In this document: piece by piece, positions 26,825-34,253 of the stretch
How positions within the stretch are numbered: the first letter of the stretch is position 1
Layout of the letters: every line of letters starts with the position of its first letter
Assembly: GCA_018396915.1 (NCBI GenBank)
Contig: JAGTRD010000009.1
Coordinates: 1-48,958 of the forward strand
Source of the DNA: Candidatus Bathyarchaeota archaeon
GTDB lineage: Archaea; Thermoproteota; Bathyarchaeia; 40CM-2-53-6; RBG-13-38-9
Direction: 5' to 3'
DNA: 48,958 nt
Notes under the pieces: model-generated
Seen by the model: only the letters and a program-made list of their open reading frames with translations
Database searches by the model: none
What the model was told of the DNA's origin: nothing
Program-made: the position numbers and the translations under genes

Positions 26825-26961
26825 TCCGGCCCGCGGGACCATACTAAACCATGCTTCAATATTGAATACTCGATTTCATCTCTGCTCCTTCTTTGGGGCA
26901 TGTTTAATATTGTGTTGCCGACAGATATTTGGGCTGTCCCTGCACTTCAGGATGTGATGAA

Positions 26962-27309
26962 ATGCCTAGGTATAGGTGGTGTTGGCGTAGAGGAGTGATC
27001 TCAGGTCCTGGCAGGCCGATGAAGCCGCGGCTCATAGGTTTGAGGCCGAGTATAAATCGTTTTGTTCCAGTATTACCGGATTTGGAGGCGGCTGATAAGG
27101 AGCCTATAAGGATTACATATGATGAGTTTGAGGCCCTCAGGCTCATAGACTACAAGGGTCTCACTCAGGAGGAGGCGGCTGATAGGATGGGGGTTTCGAG
27201 GGGGACTGTCTGGCGTTGTCTAGATAGTGCGAGAAGGAAGATTGTTGCAATGTTGGTGGAAGGTAGGAGTCTCATAATTGAGGAGGGAGACTTCTCCTTA
27301 GAGAGTTAA
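26962..27309 (+). CDS. DUF134 family protein with HTH domain
   Basis: About 115 residues. The N-terminus MPRYRWCWRRGVISGPGRP precedes the DUF134 core ITYDEFEALRLIDYKGLTQEEAADRMGVSRGTVWRCLDSARRKI, a sigma-factor-like helix-turn-helix. An upstream TTG at 26929 is in frame, but the family starts at MPR, so ATG 26962 is preferred. DUF134 genes commonly stand next to NifX/NifB-type proteins, as here, and are thought to regulate or assist them. Confidence 0.85.
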   Translation: MPRYRWCWRRGVISGPGRPMKPRLIGLRPSINRFVPVLPDLEAADKEPIRITYDEFEALRLIDYKGLTQEEAADRMGVSRGTVWRCLDSARRKIVAMLVEGRSLIIEEGDFSLES

Positions 27310-27351
27310 ACTTATTAGTCTTTATGTGCTATTGCACATAAAGGTGATGAT

Positions 27352-27687
27352 ATGCCTAACGGTTGGAGAACAAATAGATGGTGGAAATGGAGAAGCTTAA
27401 TCCCCATAGGATATTATTATTTGGGGCCTTGCAGATGCGGTTTCGGCCCAAACGCATACTATGGGACAACCGACGGAAGAATCCTGCATGCATCCCAGAT
27501 TCCATTCGCACCACCGCCAACGTTGAGACCTGAAGAGGAATCTAAACTCCTAGAAGAGGAGGCCAAGAACCTTCGATATGAACTCAGCCGAATTGAAGAG
27601 AGACTGAATGAACTGAAAGGTAAAAAAGGAGTAAAAACGGTTGAGTCAAGACATGCTGAAGATAATAATACCCGTCGAAAGATTTGA
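27352..27687 (+). CDS. DUF5320-like coiled-coil protein
   Basis: A 111-residue protein. The Gly/Trp/Tyr-rich N-terminus (PNGWRTNRWWKWRSLIPIGYYYLG, then PCRCGFGPNAYYG) is followed by a C-terminal coiled coil (EEESKLLEEEAKNLRYELSRIEERLNELKGK). This resembles the short DUF5320-type proteins found in DUF134/NifX gene clusters; the assignment rests on architecture. It overlaps the next gene by roughly 35 bases. Confidence 0.62.
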   Translation: MPNGWRTNRWWKWRSLIPIGYYYLGPCRCGFGPNAYYGTTDGRILHASQIPFAPPPTLRPEEESKLLEEEAKNLRYELSRIEERLNELKGKKGVKTVESRHAEDNNTRRKI

Positions 27688-28045
27688 AGGTAAAGACTCA
27701 CTTATATCAAACCATTTCGGCAGGGCACCTGAATTTGCACTCGTAGAAATTTTTGAGAACCGTTCCTTAAGGAACATCTCACCCGTAAAAAATGTCGAAG
27801 AACATTTTGGAGGTCACGGCACCGCAGAGAGGATTGTATCAAAGCTGAAGCCTGACATCATCATAGTTAAAGGGATGGGGCCGAGAGCCATGCAAATCAT
27901 CCAAAGCATGGGCGTATCAGTTTACACAGGAGATTGCATGACAATAGGGGAAGCTATCGAAGCCTACTTTGCTGGAAGACTATTCAAACTGAATGAGCCA
28001 TGCAAGGAGGCAGGGCATGGATCAAGCCAGTGCTACCATCCATGA
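27653..28045 (+). CDS. Dinitrogenase iron-molybdenum cofactor (NifX/NafY-like) domain protein
   Basis: About 130 residues. MLKIIIPVERFEGKDSLISNHFGRAPEFALVEI, VKNVEEHFGGHGTAERIVSKLKPDIIIVKGMGPRAM and GVSVYTGDCMTIGEAIEAYFAG are the conserved parts of the NifX/NifB-C-terminal fold. A C-terminal C/H tail (PCKEAGHGSSQCYHP) could bind metal. An in-frame TTG lies at 27641. No nitrogenase genes are visible, so a general Fe-S/metal cluster carrier role is likelier than nitrogen fixation. Confidence 0.85.
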   Translation: MLKIIIPVERFEGKDSLISNHFGRAPEFALVEIFENRSLRNISPVKNVEEHFGGHGTAERIVSKLKPDIIIVKGMGPRAMQIIQSMGVSVYTGDCMTIGEAIEAYFAGRLFKLNEPCKEAGHGSSQCYHP

Positions 28046-28119
28046 AAGATCCAACTTGTTAGCATCATGAAGGTAATCTAAGAATTGTGGTAAGTGGCCC
28101 AGAAATCCACAAATATATA

Positions 28120-28566
28120 CTATAAATTTATTGTTCGTATCTCTTCAAGAATTCTTATTGGAAAAGCCTTTTCAAGAGTTCTTGTGATATGACAATACTT
28201 TCTAGTTAACTCGACGCACCTCCTCAAATTTGCCTCGTCAACATCTCTAGATTCTATGAAGAGGTGAGCATCCACCCTCTCCACTTCATAGCCATCTGCT
28301 CTCACACCTAAGATTCCTTCGACTGAGACCTCAAACTTTTCGACTTGAACGTGGAGCTTAGCCTTGAAGTATAGAAAGGTTGTAAGTAAACATCCGGCTA
28401 TGCTCGACAAGAAGATCTCGTCAGGACATGGATATTTACCTCCACCCCCAAAATCGACGGGCATGTCCAACCTCAACCTAGGCCTACCATCTATATACAC
28501 CGTCCCACCGGTCTTACCGTCCCAACGCAATTTGACCCTGAAGTCAAGGTCCCCATCATCAGCCAT
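28120..28566 (-). CDS. OsmC-like protein (2)
   Basis: About 148 residues from ATG 28564-28566. OsmC fold with the two expected cysteines, FLSSIAGCLLTTFLYF and TRKYCHITRTL. It has a Gly-rich VDFGGGGKYPCPDEIFLSS segment and differs clearly from the other OsmC protein at 24913. The frame is open upstream to 28635, but those residues are not family-like. Probably a peroxide- or thiol-active protein. Confidence 0.8.
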   Translation of the reverse strand: MADDGDLDFRVKLRWDGKTGGTVYIDGRPRLRLDMPVDFGGGGKYPCPDEIFLSSIAGCLLTTFLYFKAKLHVQVEKFEVSVEGILGVRADGYEVERVDAHLFIESRDVDEANLRRCVELTRKYCHITRTLEKAFPIRILEEIRTINL

Positions 28567-28652
28567 ATTCAAACGCCTACCTGACAACCTTTCAAAAATA
28601 ACAACTGTAATGTATATGTCAATATTTTTTAACACCTATAATAGTTTGTATA

Positions 28653-28847
28653 ATGTGGCAATCAGCTATGAAGGCAGAATCTAAATCGAGGAGACTATAC
28701 AGATGCCCAAGATGCGGCTTCGAATTTGACATAAGCTATGCCAGAGTCTTCGCATGTTCAGGTTGTCCCTCAGCATCTCTAGGAGACTGCGGAATGATAA
28801 AGTGCCCGGCATGCAAACATGAGTTTCAGTATGAAAGAAGCTTTTGA
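28653..28847 (+). CDS. Small zinc-ribbon protein with four CxxC-type knuckles
   Basis: A 64-residue protein dominated by cysteines: RCPRCGFEFD, FACSGCPSASLGDCGMIKCPACKHEF. Two zinc sites are probable, the first and last C-x2-C forming a ribbon around a central Cys cluster. The start is ATG 28653 or the in-frame ATG at 28668. Divergent from the OsmC gene. Function unknown. Confidence 0.68.
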   Translation: MWQSAMKAESKSRRLYRCPRCGFEFDISYARVFACSGCPSASLGDCGMIKCPACKHEFQYERSF

Positions 28848-28873
28848 GCATATTCAGGTCTTCACATCTGATT

Positions 28874-29734
28874 CTAAAGTTTAACCGTATCTCCAGTACG
28901 TATTGGTGTACATCGGTTTTCGAATCTCTCAAGCAGAAAGCTTATGGCCTTGAGTCCTGTGCAATGGCAAGGATAAATCACCTCGGGAGCAACCCGCTCT
29001 ATCTCATCCACAGACTTCCTGATCCTCTCATCATCTGATGTTGAAAGATGTAGACCTCCAATAATTGCATATATCTGATTCAGACCAGATATTTTCTTGG
29101 CTTGTCTGATAGTGTTCACGATTCCAGCGTGGGCACACCCAGATATTATGACTAGGCCTTTTCCTTCGACTTTGACGTATAAAGCTTGGTCGTCAAGCAT
29201 CAAGTCCTTAACCAGTCTTCCATTATCCAATGTCCAGAATCCACTTACCGTTTCGAAAGGCGTCTCCCTAATTATCTCACCACTGGTTGAAACACCGTCC
29301 ATAATATCTACAGGATCACGAGAGAGAACAGGCACCCCACCATTAGCCTTCAGAGTTGACCCATCAAAATTTGGACCGACATATCTCAACTTCGGTTTTA
29401 ATATCAGTTTAGGATGAAAGATTTGTGGATGGGCGACTACCGGAGTTGGATGATCGTTAACCTTTAAGATCTCTGGCAATCCACCTACGTGATCGTAATG
29501 TCCGTGAGTTATAAATATGGCATCTATATTCTTCAGGTCGATACCCATTGCATATGCATTCTTTAGAGCCGAGTCGATAGGTGGACCTGCGTCTATAAGA
29601 ATCTTCAGTTTTAAACTACCTCTCTTAGCTTCGGCCAGTAATGATAAGCCGTGTTTAGCGGTGAGATGGAGGTTCTCATTGTTTTTAGAGTCTTCAACTA
29701 GAACTGCCAGTTTTAGTTGGCTTACACCGTTCAT
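28874..29734 (-). CDS. Metallo-beta-lactamase fold protein, dihydropterin-phosphate synthase-like
   Basis: A 286-residue MBL protein. It has an N-terminal VLVEDSKNNENL segment, the metal motif THGHYDHVGGLPEI, SGCAHAGIVNTIRQAKK and IIGGLHL, then PCHCTG. This order matches the archaeal family annotated as 7,8-dihydropterin-6-yl-methyl-aminobenzene-phosphate synthase (MptE-like), which is implicated in tetrahydromethanopterin synthesis. The exact reaction is inferred from the family. Confidence 0.82.
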   Translation of the reverse strand: MNGVSQLKLAVLVEDSKNNENLHLTAKHGLSLLAEAKRGSLKLKILIDAGPPIDSALKNAYAMGIDLKNIDAIFITHGHYDHVGGLPEILKVNDHPTPVVAHPQIFHPKLILKPKLRYVGPNFDGSTLKANGGVPVLSRDPVDIMDGVSTSGEIIRETPFETVSGFWTLDNGRLVKDLMLDDQALYVKVEGKGLVIISGCAHAGIVNTIRQAKKISGLNQIYAIIGGLHLSTSDDERIRKSVDEIERVAPEVIYPCHCTGLKAISFLLERFENRCTPIRTGDTVKL

Positions 29735-29765
29735 TTTTTCACACCAGATTTTAAATTAATGGTTC

Positions 29766-30341
29766 TCAGAATGGGCCTTCATAGAACTTTGTTGACGGGC
29801 AGCCCAGACATTGCTTGTTAAGGAGGTTATCGCAAAGACTACATTTTGAACCACATGGTGCGATTTCAGCTTCTTTAAGTGGAACGACCCTCACTGGCAA
29901 GAATTGGGGGTGAATAGGTGTGCTCCCGATGTAGACTTCTGAACGCCTTATCCCTTTCTGAGCCCTTAGTGAACATATTCCTATGACGCTTTCTAGTGTC
30001 GAGAGGTTTTCGCCTATGATTATTGTTAGGAGATTCGATGCGCTGAGTCCGGTCATGAATATGGTTCTCGGACAGTCTTTGAATATGTCTATAAGTTCTC
30101 TCAGACGCCTTGAATTTTCAACTTCTACGAGTATAGCAGCTATTCTTGATTTTATAGTCTCAACGTTTATGTATGTTGAAATGCTTATCAGGTTCTCTCC
30201 AAGGAGCCTATCTAGACGTTTTCGAACTGCCACATGCGATATTCCTGTCTTTTCGCCTATGTGGGATAGGGGTGTCCGACCGTCGGCCTGCAAGATCGAT
30301 ATGATAATCTTATCGAGGTTATCTAGCACATTCCTTGACAT
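29766..30341 (-). CDS. Lrp/AsnC-type regulator with C-terminal cysteine cluster
   Basis: A 191-residue regulator. The N-terminal winged helix (LDNLDKIIISILQADGRTPLSHIGEKTGISHVAVRKRLDRL) is classic Lrp/AsnC. The middle could be the alpha-beta effector domain. The C-terminal ~25 residues carry C-x3-C-x2-C-x7-C-x2-C (CGSKCSLCDNLLNKQCLGC), absent from ordinary Lrp proteins and able to bind zinc or an Fe-S cluster. A 19-bp inverted repeat 22-40 bp before its ATG may be its own operator. Confidence 0.82.
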   Translation of the reverse strand: MSRNVLDNLDKIIISILQADGRTPLSHIGEKTGISHVAVRKRLDRLLGENLISISTYINVETIKSRIAAILVEVENSRRLRELIDIFKDCPRTIFMTGLSASNLLTIIIGENLSTLESVIGICSLRAQKGIRRSEVYIGSTPIHPQFLPVRVVPLKEAEIAPCGSKCSLCDNLLNKQCLGCPSTKFYEGPF

Positions 30342-30363
30342 TATGTAACTCCCTGAGCTCTTC

Positions 30364-30382
30364 AGGTTAAAATTTTTAACCT
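30364..30382. promoter_or_regulatory. 19-bp inverted repeat in the Lrp-dtxR intergenic region
   Basis: AGGTTAAAATTTTTAACCT: 9-bp arms around a single T. It lies upstream of the Lrp-type gene's ATG (30341), overlapping where its TATA box should be. The half sites AGGTTA/TAACCT match those I recall for bacterial DtxR boxes, but with 7 rather than 3 bases between, so either regulator could bind. Confidence 0.5.
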
Positions 30383-30460
30383 CTCTAACTTAAACCTTAG
30401 CGAATTCAATCGAACTAACATAATGAGCAGACTATGGAGGGCAGGTCATCTAAGCTTATT

Positions 30461-30480
30461 AACTACGAGATCTCGTAGTT
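30461..30480. promoter_or_regulatory. Perfect 20-bp palindrome before dtxR, operator candidate
   Basis: AACTACGAGATCTCGTAGTT equals its own reverse complement. It ends 5 bp before the dtxR-like ATG (30486) and directly follows an AT-rich TATA-like CTTATTA. A repressor bound here would block a leaderless or short-leader dtxR-feoA-feoB transcript, consistent with iron-dependent autoregulation. Confidence 0.65.
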
Positions 30481-30485
30481 TAATT

Positions 30486-31154
30486 ATGGTAAAAGCCGTA
30501 GAGCTCTCACCTTCGATCGAGGAATATTTAGAGAGCATATATCGACTACAAGAGAGAGACGGAGTTGCTAGAACAAAGAAGCTCGCAGAGATGACAAACG
30601 TAACCCTCGGAACTATAACGAACACCATCGAAAGTTTAGAGAGGAGAGGCTTCGTGAAACATTTACCGTACAAAGGTGTCAGACTCACAAAAGAAGGAGA
30701 GACGATAGCGATCGATGTGATAAGGAGACATAGACTCGTCGAGCGTCTCTTGACAGACATATTGAAGATGGAATGGAGTAAAGTACATGAGGCTGCATGT
30801 AAACTCGAACACGGCCTCACCGAAGAACTTGCAATGTTTATACGTAAGAGTCTAGGATACCCAAAGACTTGCCCTCATGGAAACCCAATCCCAACAATAA
30901 AAGGAAGTATAGTGAGAGACAAATCTAAGCCTTTGACGAGTTTAAGACCAGCCGATGAGGGTAGAATAGTCAAGATAGTTGAGGAGAGTAGCAGCTTTCT
31001 AAAGTTTCTTAGCAGGCAGGGATTAGTGATAGGTGCTAGAGTGAGGGTCAAGCATATATTCCGTTCAGGCAACTCAGACACCATCCTCTTGGAAGGCATA
31101 GAACATCCTCTTGAGGGCGAGATGGGTAGAAAAATTTGGGTGGAGAAGACTTGA
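30486..31154 (+). CDS. DtxR-family metal-dependent transcriptional regulator
   Basis: About 222 residues. The N-terminal winged helix (SPSIEEYLESIYRLQERDGVARTKKLAEMTNVTLGTITNTIESL) is DtxR type, then the metal-binding/dimerisation domain (RRHRLVERLLTDIL, HEAACKLEHGLTEEL, CPHGNPIP). The C-terminal SH3-like FeoA domain is RPADEGRIVKIVEESSSF. The frame runs back to 30423, but ATG 30486 right after the palindrome is the family start. It is first in an operon with feoA- and feoB-type genes, so it is likely an Fe(II) or Mn(II) sensor. Confidence 0.9.
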   Translation: MVKAVELSPSIEEYLESIYRLQERDGVARTKKLAEMTNVTLGTITNTIESLERRGFVKHLPYKGVRLTKEGETIAIDVIRRHRLVERLLTDILKMEWSKVHEAACKLEHGLTEELAMFIRKSLGYPKTCPHGNPIPTIKGSIVRDKSKPLTSLRPADEGRIVKIVEESSSFLKFLSRQGLVIGARVRVKHIFRSGNSDTILLEGIEHPLEGEMGRKIWVEKT

Positions 31155-31801
31155 ATCAGAGGACACCGAACCGAATTATGTCGGAATTGCTGGAACTGAT
31201 AGGGATCTCAGAAGCTAAGAATATGCCTTTTAGAATCGATGAGCTGGCACTTAAATTGGGATATTCCAAAGATATTGTTGAGGATCACCTGAAGTTCGCT
31301 TTAAAGGAGGAGTTGATCGAATATTCAGATGGCAAATACAGGCTGACCGATAAAGGAAGATCTGAGGTCCAGAAGCATAGGGAGAGCTACATCCACGAGA
31401 TGTACGCTCACAGGCCAGGTCTGTTAGGCCGCTTAGCTAGACTCTTTGAAGGAAATATCGAAGACTGGCGGAGTCACTGGCGACGCAGACACGGTATAGA
31501 CGACAAATCCCTGAAAGGATTCTACATGAATATTCGTGATTTGAATGAACGTGTAGAGGAGACCTCCAGCCTAGCAGATCTTAATCAAGGTGAGAGAGGC
31601 GTAGTGGCCTTCGCGCTGGGTGGATATGGACTCGTGAGAAGACTTTCAGAGATGGGGCTCACACCTGGAACGGAGGTGAAAGTAATTCGAAGCGCACCAT
31701 TTCATGGTCCGATAGAGATCTCTGTGAGAGGAGTCTCCCTTGCCCTTGGCCGAGGTGTAGCCTCTAAGATCTATGTTAGAAAGACTGGGTGGCGGAATTG
31801 A
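31151..31801 (+). CDS. feoA: Winged-helix-FeoA fusion protein
   Basis: About 216 residues. An N-terminal winged helix (PFRIDELALKLGYSKDIVEDHLKFALKEELIEYSDGKYRLTDKG) and a basic middle segment (RPGLLGRLARLFEGNIEDWRSHWRRRHG) precede a C-terminal FeoA domain (LNQGERGVVAFALGGYGLVRRLSEMGLTPGTEVKV). The TTG start at 31151 overlaps the dtxR stop as TTGA and follows GGTGGAG; an in-frame TTG at 31136 is less likely. It abuts feoB. The fusion suggests the FeoA accessory also has a DNA-binding or sensing role. Confidence 0.84.
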   Translation: MNQRTPNRIMSELLELIGISEAKNMPFRIDELALKLGYSKDIVEDHLKFALKEELIEYSDGKYRLTDKGRSEVQKHRESYIHEMYAHRPGLLGRLARLFEGNIEDWRSHWRRRHGIDDKSLKGFYMNIRDLNERVEETSSLADLNQGERGVVAFALGGYGLVRRLSEMGLTPGTEVKVIRSAPFHGPIEISVRGVSLALGRGVASKIYVRKTGWRN

Positions 31802-33808
31802 TTGGAGCATAAGAGAATTGTAAAAGTAGCCTTGGCTGGAAACGCCAATGTAGGCAAGTCATCTGTATTCAATCAGCTCACAGGCTCAAGCCAGACTGTT
31901 GGCAACTGGCCCGGAAAGACTGTTGAGAGAGCTGAGGGTAAACTTCACTTCGCCGGATACACTATAATGATCCTTGACCTCCCAGGAATATATTCCCTAT
32001 CAACATTCTCCATAGAGGAGATAGTCTCAAGAGACTACATCTCTATCGAACGTCCAGACGTAATAGTCAACGTCGTCGACGCCTCAGCCCTAGAGAGGAA
32101 TCTATACTTCACAATCCAACTCTTGGAACTACAAGCACCAGTAGTCATGGCTCTAAACCAGGTTGACTACGCTGCGAGGAGAGGTATAAGGATCAATGTA
32201 AATCTACTTTCTAAAACACTTGGCATACCTGTCGTGCCAACAATAGCGATCACAGGTGTAGGAATCACTGAACTGTTGAACACTGTAATCAATGTCATTG
32301 AAGGGAAGATCAGACCCTCAGGTTCGAAGATTGAATATGGAAAGGAGATTGAAGAAGAACTTGAAATATTGGAAAACATAGTCAGAGAAAAGTTGCCTAA
32401 ACTGGTCGAGAATTATCCTGCAAGATGGATTTCAGTCAAGCTCATTGAGAGAGATGAGGATATAACCCATAAAATTAAGGAATTGCCGAGTGGTGATGAC
32501 GTCCTAGCCGCAGCAGATGATGCTATAAGACGTATAGAGAGGATCCATGGGGAACCTGCCCCAGTGGTGATAGCATCTGAGAGGTATGGGATGGCAAGTC
32601 ACATAGCGAGAGAAGTAACTGAGGTTGTCTCACCTCCAAGAGTGACAATCGAAGACAAGTTGGGTAGTCTGACAGCCCACAGATTCCTAGGCTATCCGAT
32701 ACTGGCCGCTATCGCAACCTTGATGTTCACCCTGATCTTTATTCTGGGAGGGTACGTGGTAAATATACTAGAAACATTCTTTCAAGAAATGTTTATACCT
32801 ACTATAGATGTTTACCTATCAAGGTTCTTGCCACAATTCATTGTGGAGATAATATGTGGCGGATTCATCTCGGGGATAGCTGCTGGTGCAACGATAGCCC
32901 TGCCCTACATAGTTCCATTCTACATTCTTCTGGCCATCCTCGAGGATAGCGGATATCTACCTAGGGCAGCCTTCCTTATGGACAATCTTATGCATAAGAT
33001 AGGGTTACACGGAAAGGCCTTCATGCCTTTACTGCTAGGTTACGGGTGCAATGTCCCAGCATGTATGGGCTGCAGAATAATGGAGACCGAACGTGAAAGA
33101 TTCTTGGCGGGCTTCGTTGTTGTTCTGGTTCCTTGCTCCGCCAGATCAGTAATCATACTAGGTTTGGTTGGAAGATATCTGGGCTTACATATAGCCCTAA
33201 CCTTATACGTATTCGACCTAGTCCTCATATTCGTTTTGGGCAGGATCGCTTATAGGTTATTGCCTGGGGAACCTATCGGCCTAATAATGGAGATGCCGCC
33301 ATACCGTGTACCTTCACCATCACTTGTGTTGAAGAAGACTTTGGTTAGAACAAAAGACTTCATATATGTAGCTCTTCCACTAATCGTTACGGGAAGTATC
33401 GGTCTACAATTCTTGACTTCGAGCGGTTTGATCTGGCCCATCGCTGATCTCATGGAACCATTAATAAGCGGTTGGCTCGGCCTACCAAGTCTGAGTGGCA
33501 TACCTCTCATCTTCGGTGTTTTACGGAAAGAGTTGACACTAATTCTTCTAGCCGAACTGGCTGGAACGACAAGTTTCGAGCAGATTCTAACACCTATACA
33601 GATGATCGTCTTCACCCTGGTAACGATGATCTATATTCCATGCATAGCCACGATAGCCGCCTTGGGGCATGAGTTTGGATGGAAAAAGGCCGCTGGTGTA
33701 GCCGCCGCAGATATATCGTTGGCGATACTGCTCGGAGGTATAGTTTACAGGACCATGCTTATTTCAAACCTTTTAGTTTCACTCAGGTTTATATGGTATC
33801 ACGCATAA
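31802..33808 (+). CDS. feoB: FeoB ferrous iron transporter
   Basis: A 668-residue Fe(II) uptake protein. The N-terminal G domain has GNANVGKSSVFNQLTG (G1), LDLPGIYSL (G3) and NQVD (G4). A GDI-like helical region follows, then the membrane domain with paired Gate motifs (GYGCNVPACMGCRIMETERERF; IYIPCIATIAALGHEFGWKKA). The start is TTG 31802, directly after the feoA stop. With dtxR and feoA it forms a three-gene iron-responsive operon. Confidence 0.95.
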   Translation: MEHKRIVKVALAGNANVGKSSVFNQLTGSSQTVGNWPGKTVERAEGKLHFAGYTIMILDLPGIYSLSTFSIEEIVSRDYISIERPDVIVNVVDASALERNLYFTIQLLELQAPVVMALNQVDYAARRGIRINVNLLSKTLGIPVVPTIAITGVGITELLNTVINVIEGKIRPSGSKIEYGKEIEEELEILENIVREKLPKLVENYPARWISVKLIERDEDITHKIKELPSGDDVLAAADDAIRRIERIHGEPAPVVIASERYGMASHIAREVTEVVSPPRVTIEDKLGSLTAHRFLGYPILAAIATLMFTLIFILGGYVVNILETFFQEMFIPTIDVYLSRFLPQFIVEIICGGFISGIAAGATIALPYIVPFYILLAILEDSGYLPRAAFLMDNLMHKIGLHGKAFMPLLLGYGCNVPACMGCRIMETERERFLAGFVVVLVPCSARSVIILGLVGRYLGLHIALTLYVFDLVLIFVLGRIAYRLLPGEPIGLIMEMPPYRVPSPSLVLKKTLVRTKDFIYVALPLIVTGSIGLQFLTSSGLIWPIADLMEPLISGWLGLPSLSGIPLIFGVLRKELTLILLAELAGTTSFEQILTPIQMIVFTLVTMIYIPCIATIAALGHEFGWKKAAGVAAADISLAILLGGIVYRTMLISNLLVSLRFIWYHA

Positions 33809-34117
33809 AAGCTTCAAAGTAGACGAACCGGTATTCTTGAGTGGATGCTCCTCATTCGGCGGAATGAAGATGGCGTCGCCTTGCCGGAATCTCCTATCCT
33901 CCTTACCGTCGGTGACGATACCTTCCCCCTCCAAGATAAAGACCTCATGCTCCCAAGGGTGTTTATGCAAAGGACTGAAACCCCCAGGCGTTACCTCAAA
34001 GAATCTCATCGCGAAATTTTCGGCACCCATATCCTTAGTTATTAACCATCTGATTGTTAGGCCGGATCCTTCCTCAGGCTTCTTGGCCTCAACATCTCTA
34101 TAATTTACTACCTTCAC
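33779..34117 (-). CDS. Small cupin-domain protein
   Basis: A single-domain cupin: PLHKHPWEHEVFILEGEGIV (motif 1: H, H, E) and GDAIFIPPNEEHPLKNTG (motif 2 with H). GTG at 34115-34117 gives the usual MKVVNYRDVEAKKPEEG start; ATG 34127-34129 is four codons upstream. The 3' end overlaps feoB by 30 bases on the opposite strand. Metal-binding; substrate unknown. Confidence 0.83.
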   Translation of the reverse strand: MKVVNYRDVEAKKPEEGSGLTIRWLITKDMGAENFAMRFFEVTPGGFSPLHKHPWEHEVFILEGEGIVTDGKEDRRFRQGDAIFIPPNEEHPLKNTGSSTLKLLCVIPYKPE

Positions 34118-34253
34118 ACAACCACCCACTATGGTAGATTCTCAGGCTTATATCAATAGTTAAAATATTGTAACTGGAAGATTTATATTTATTCATTTAT
34201 TTTTGTAACCTGTTCGGCTCCGAAAGTTATAGATTTTAAGAGGGGGGTTTCAG

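Larger units (their letters stand above)
26623..26841 (+). tRNA. tRNA-Tyr (anticodon GUA) interrupted by five introns
   Basis: Exons are 26623-26631, 26655-26676, 26701-26707, 26756-26771, 26795-26800 and 26825-26841, totalling 77 nt including encoded CCA. Spliced, they give acceptor CCCGCGG/CCGCGGG with discriminator A; positions 8-9 TA; D-stem GCTC/GAGC with loop AGCCTGGTA; anticodon stem TCCGG/CCGGA with loop CTGTAGA; variable GTGTC; and T-arm GCTGG-TTCAAAT-CCGGC. C1-G72 with A73 is the archaeal tRNA-Tyr identity pattern. Introns sit at 9/10, 30/31, 37/38, 53/54 and 59/60. Every stem is fully paired only after all five are removed. Confidence 0.93.

Noticed and set aside
26611-26841. Read the structured region as RNase P RNA, SRP RNA or a riboswitch
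   Set aside because: None of the conserved RNase P or SRP blocks could be found, while exact tRNA-Tyr elements occur in order and rejoin perfectly once five bulge-helix-bulge introns are removed.
26581-26901. A 106-codon open frame on the minus strand
   Set aside because: It lies entirely across the tRNA-Tyr gene and has no protein-like motif.
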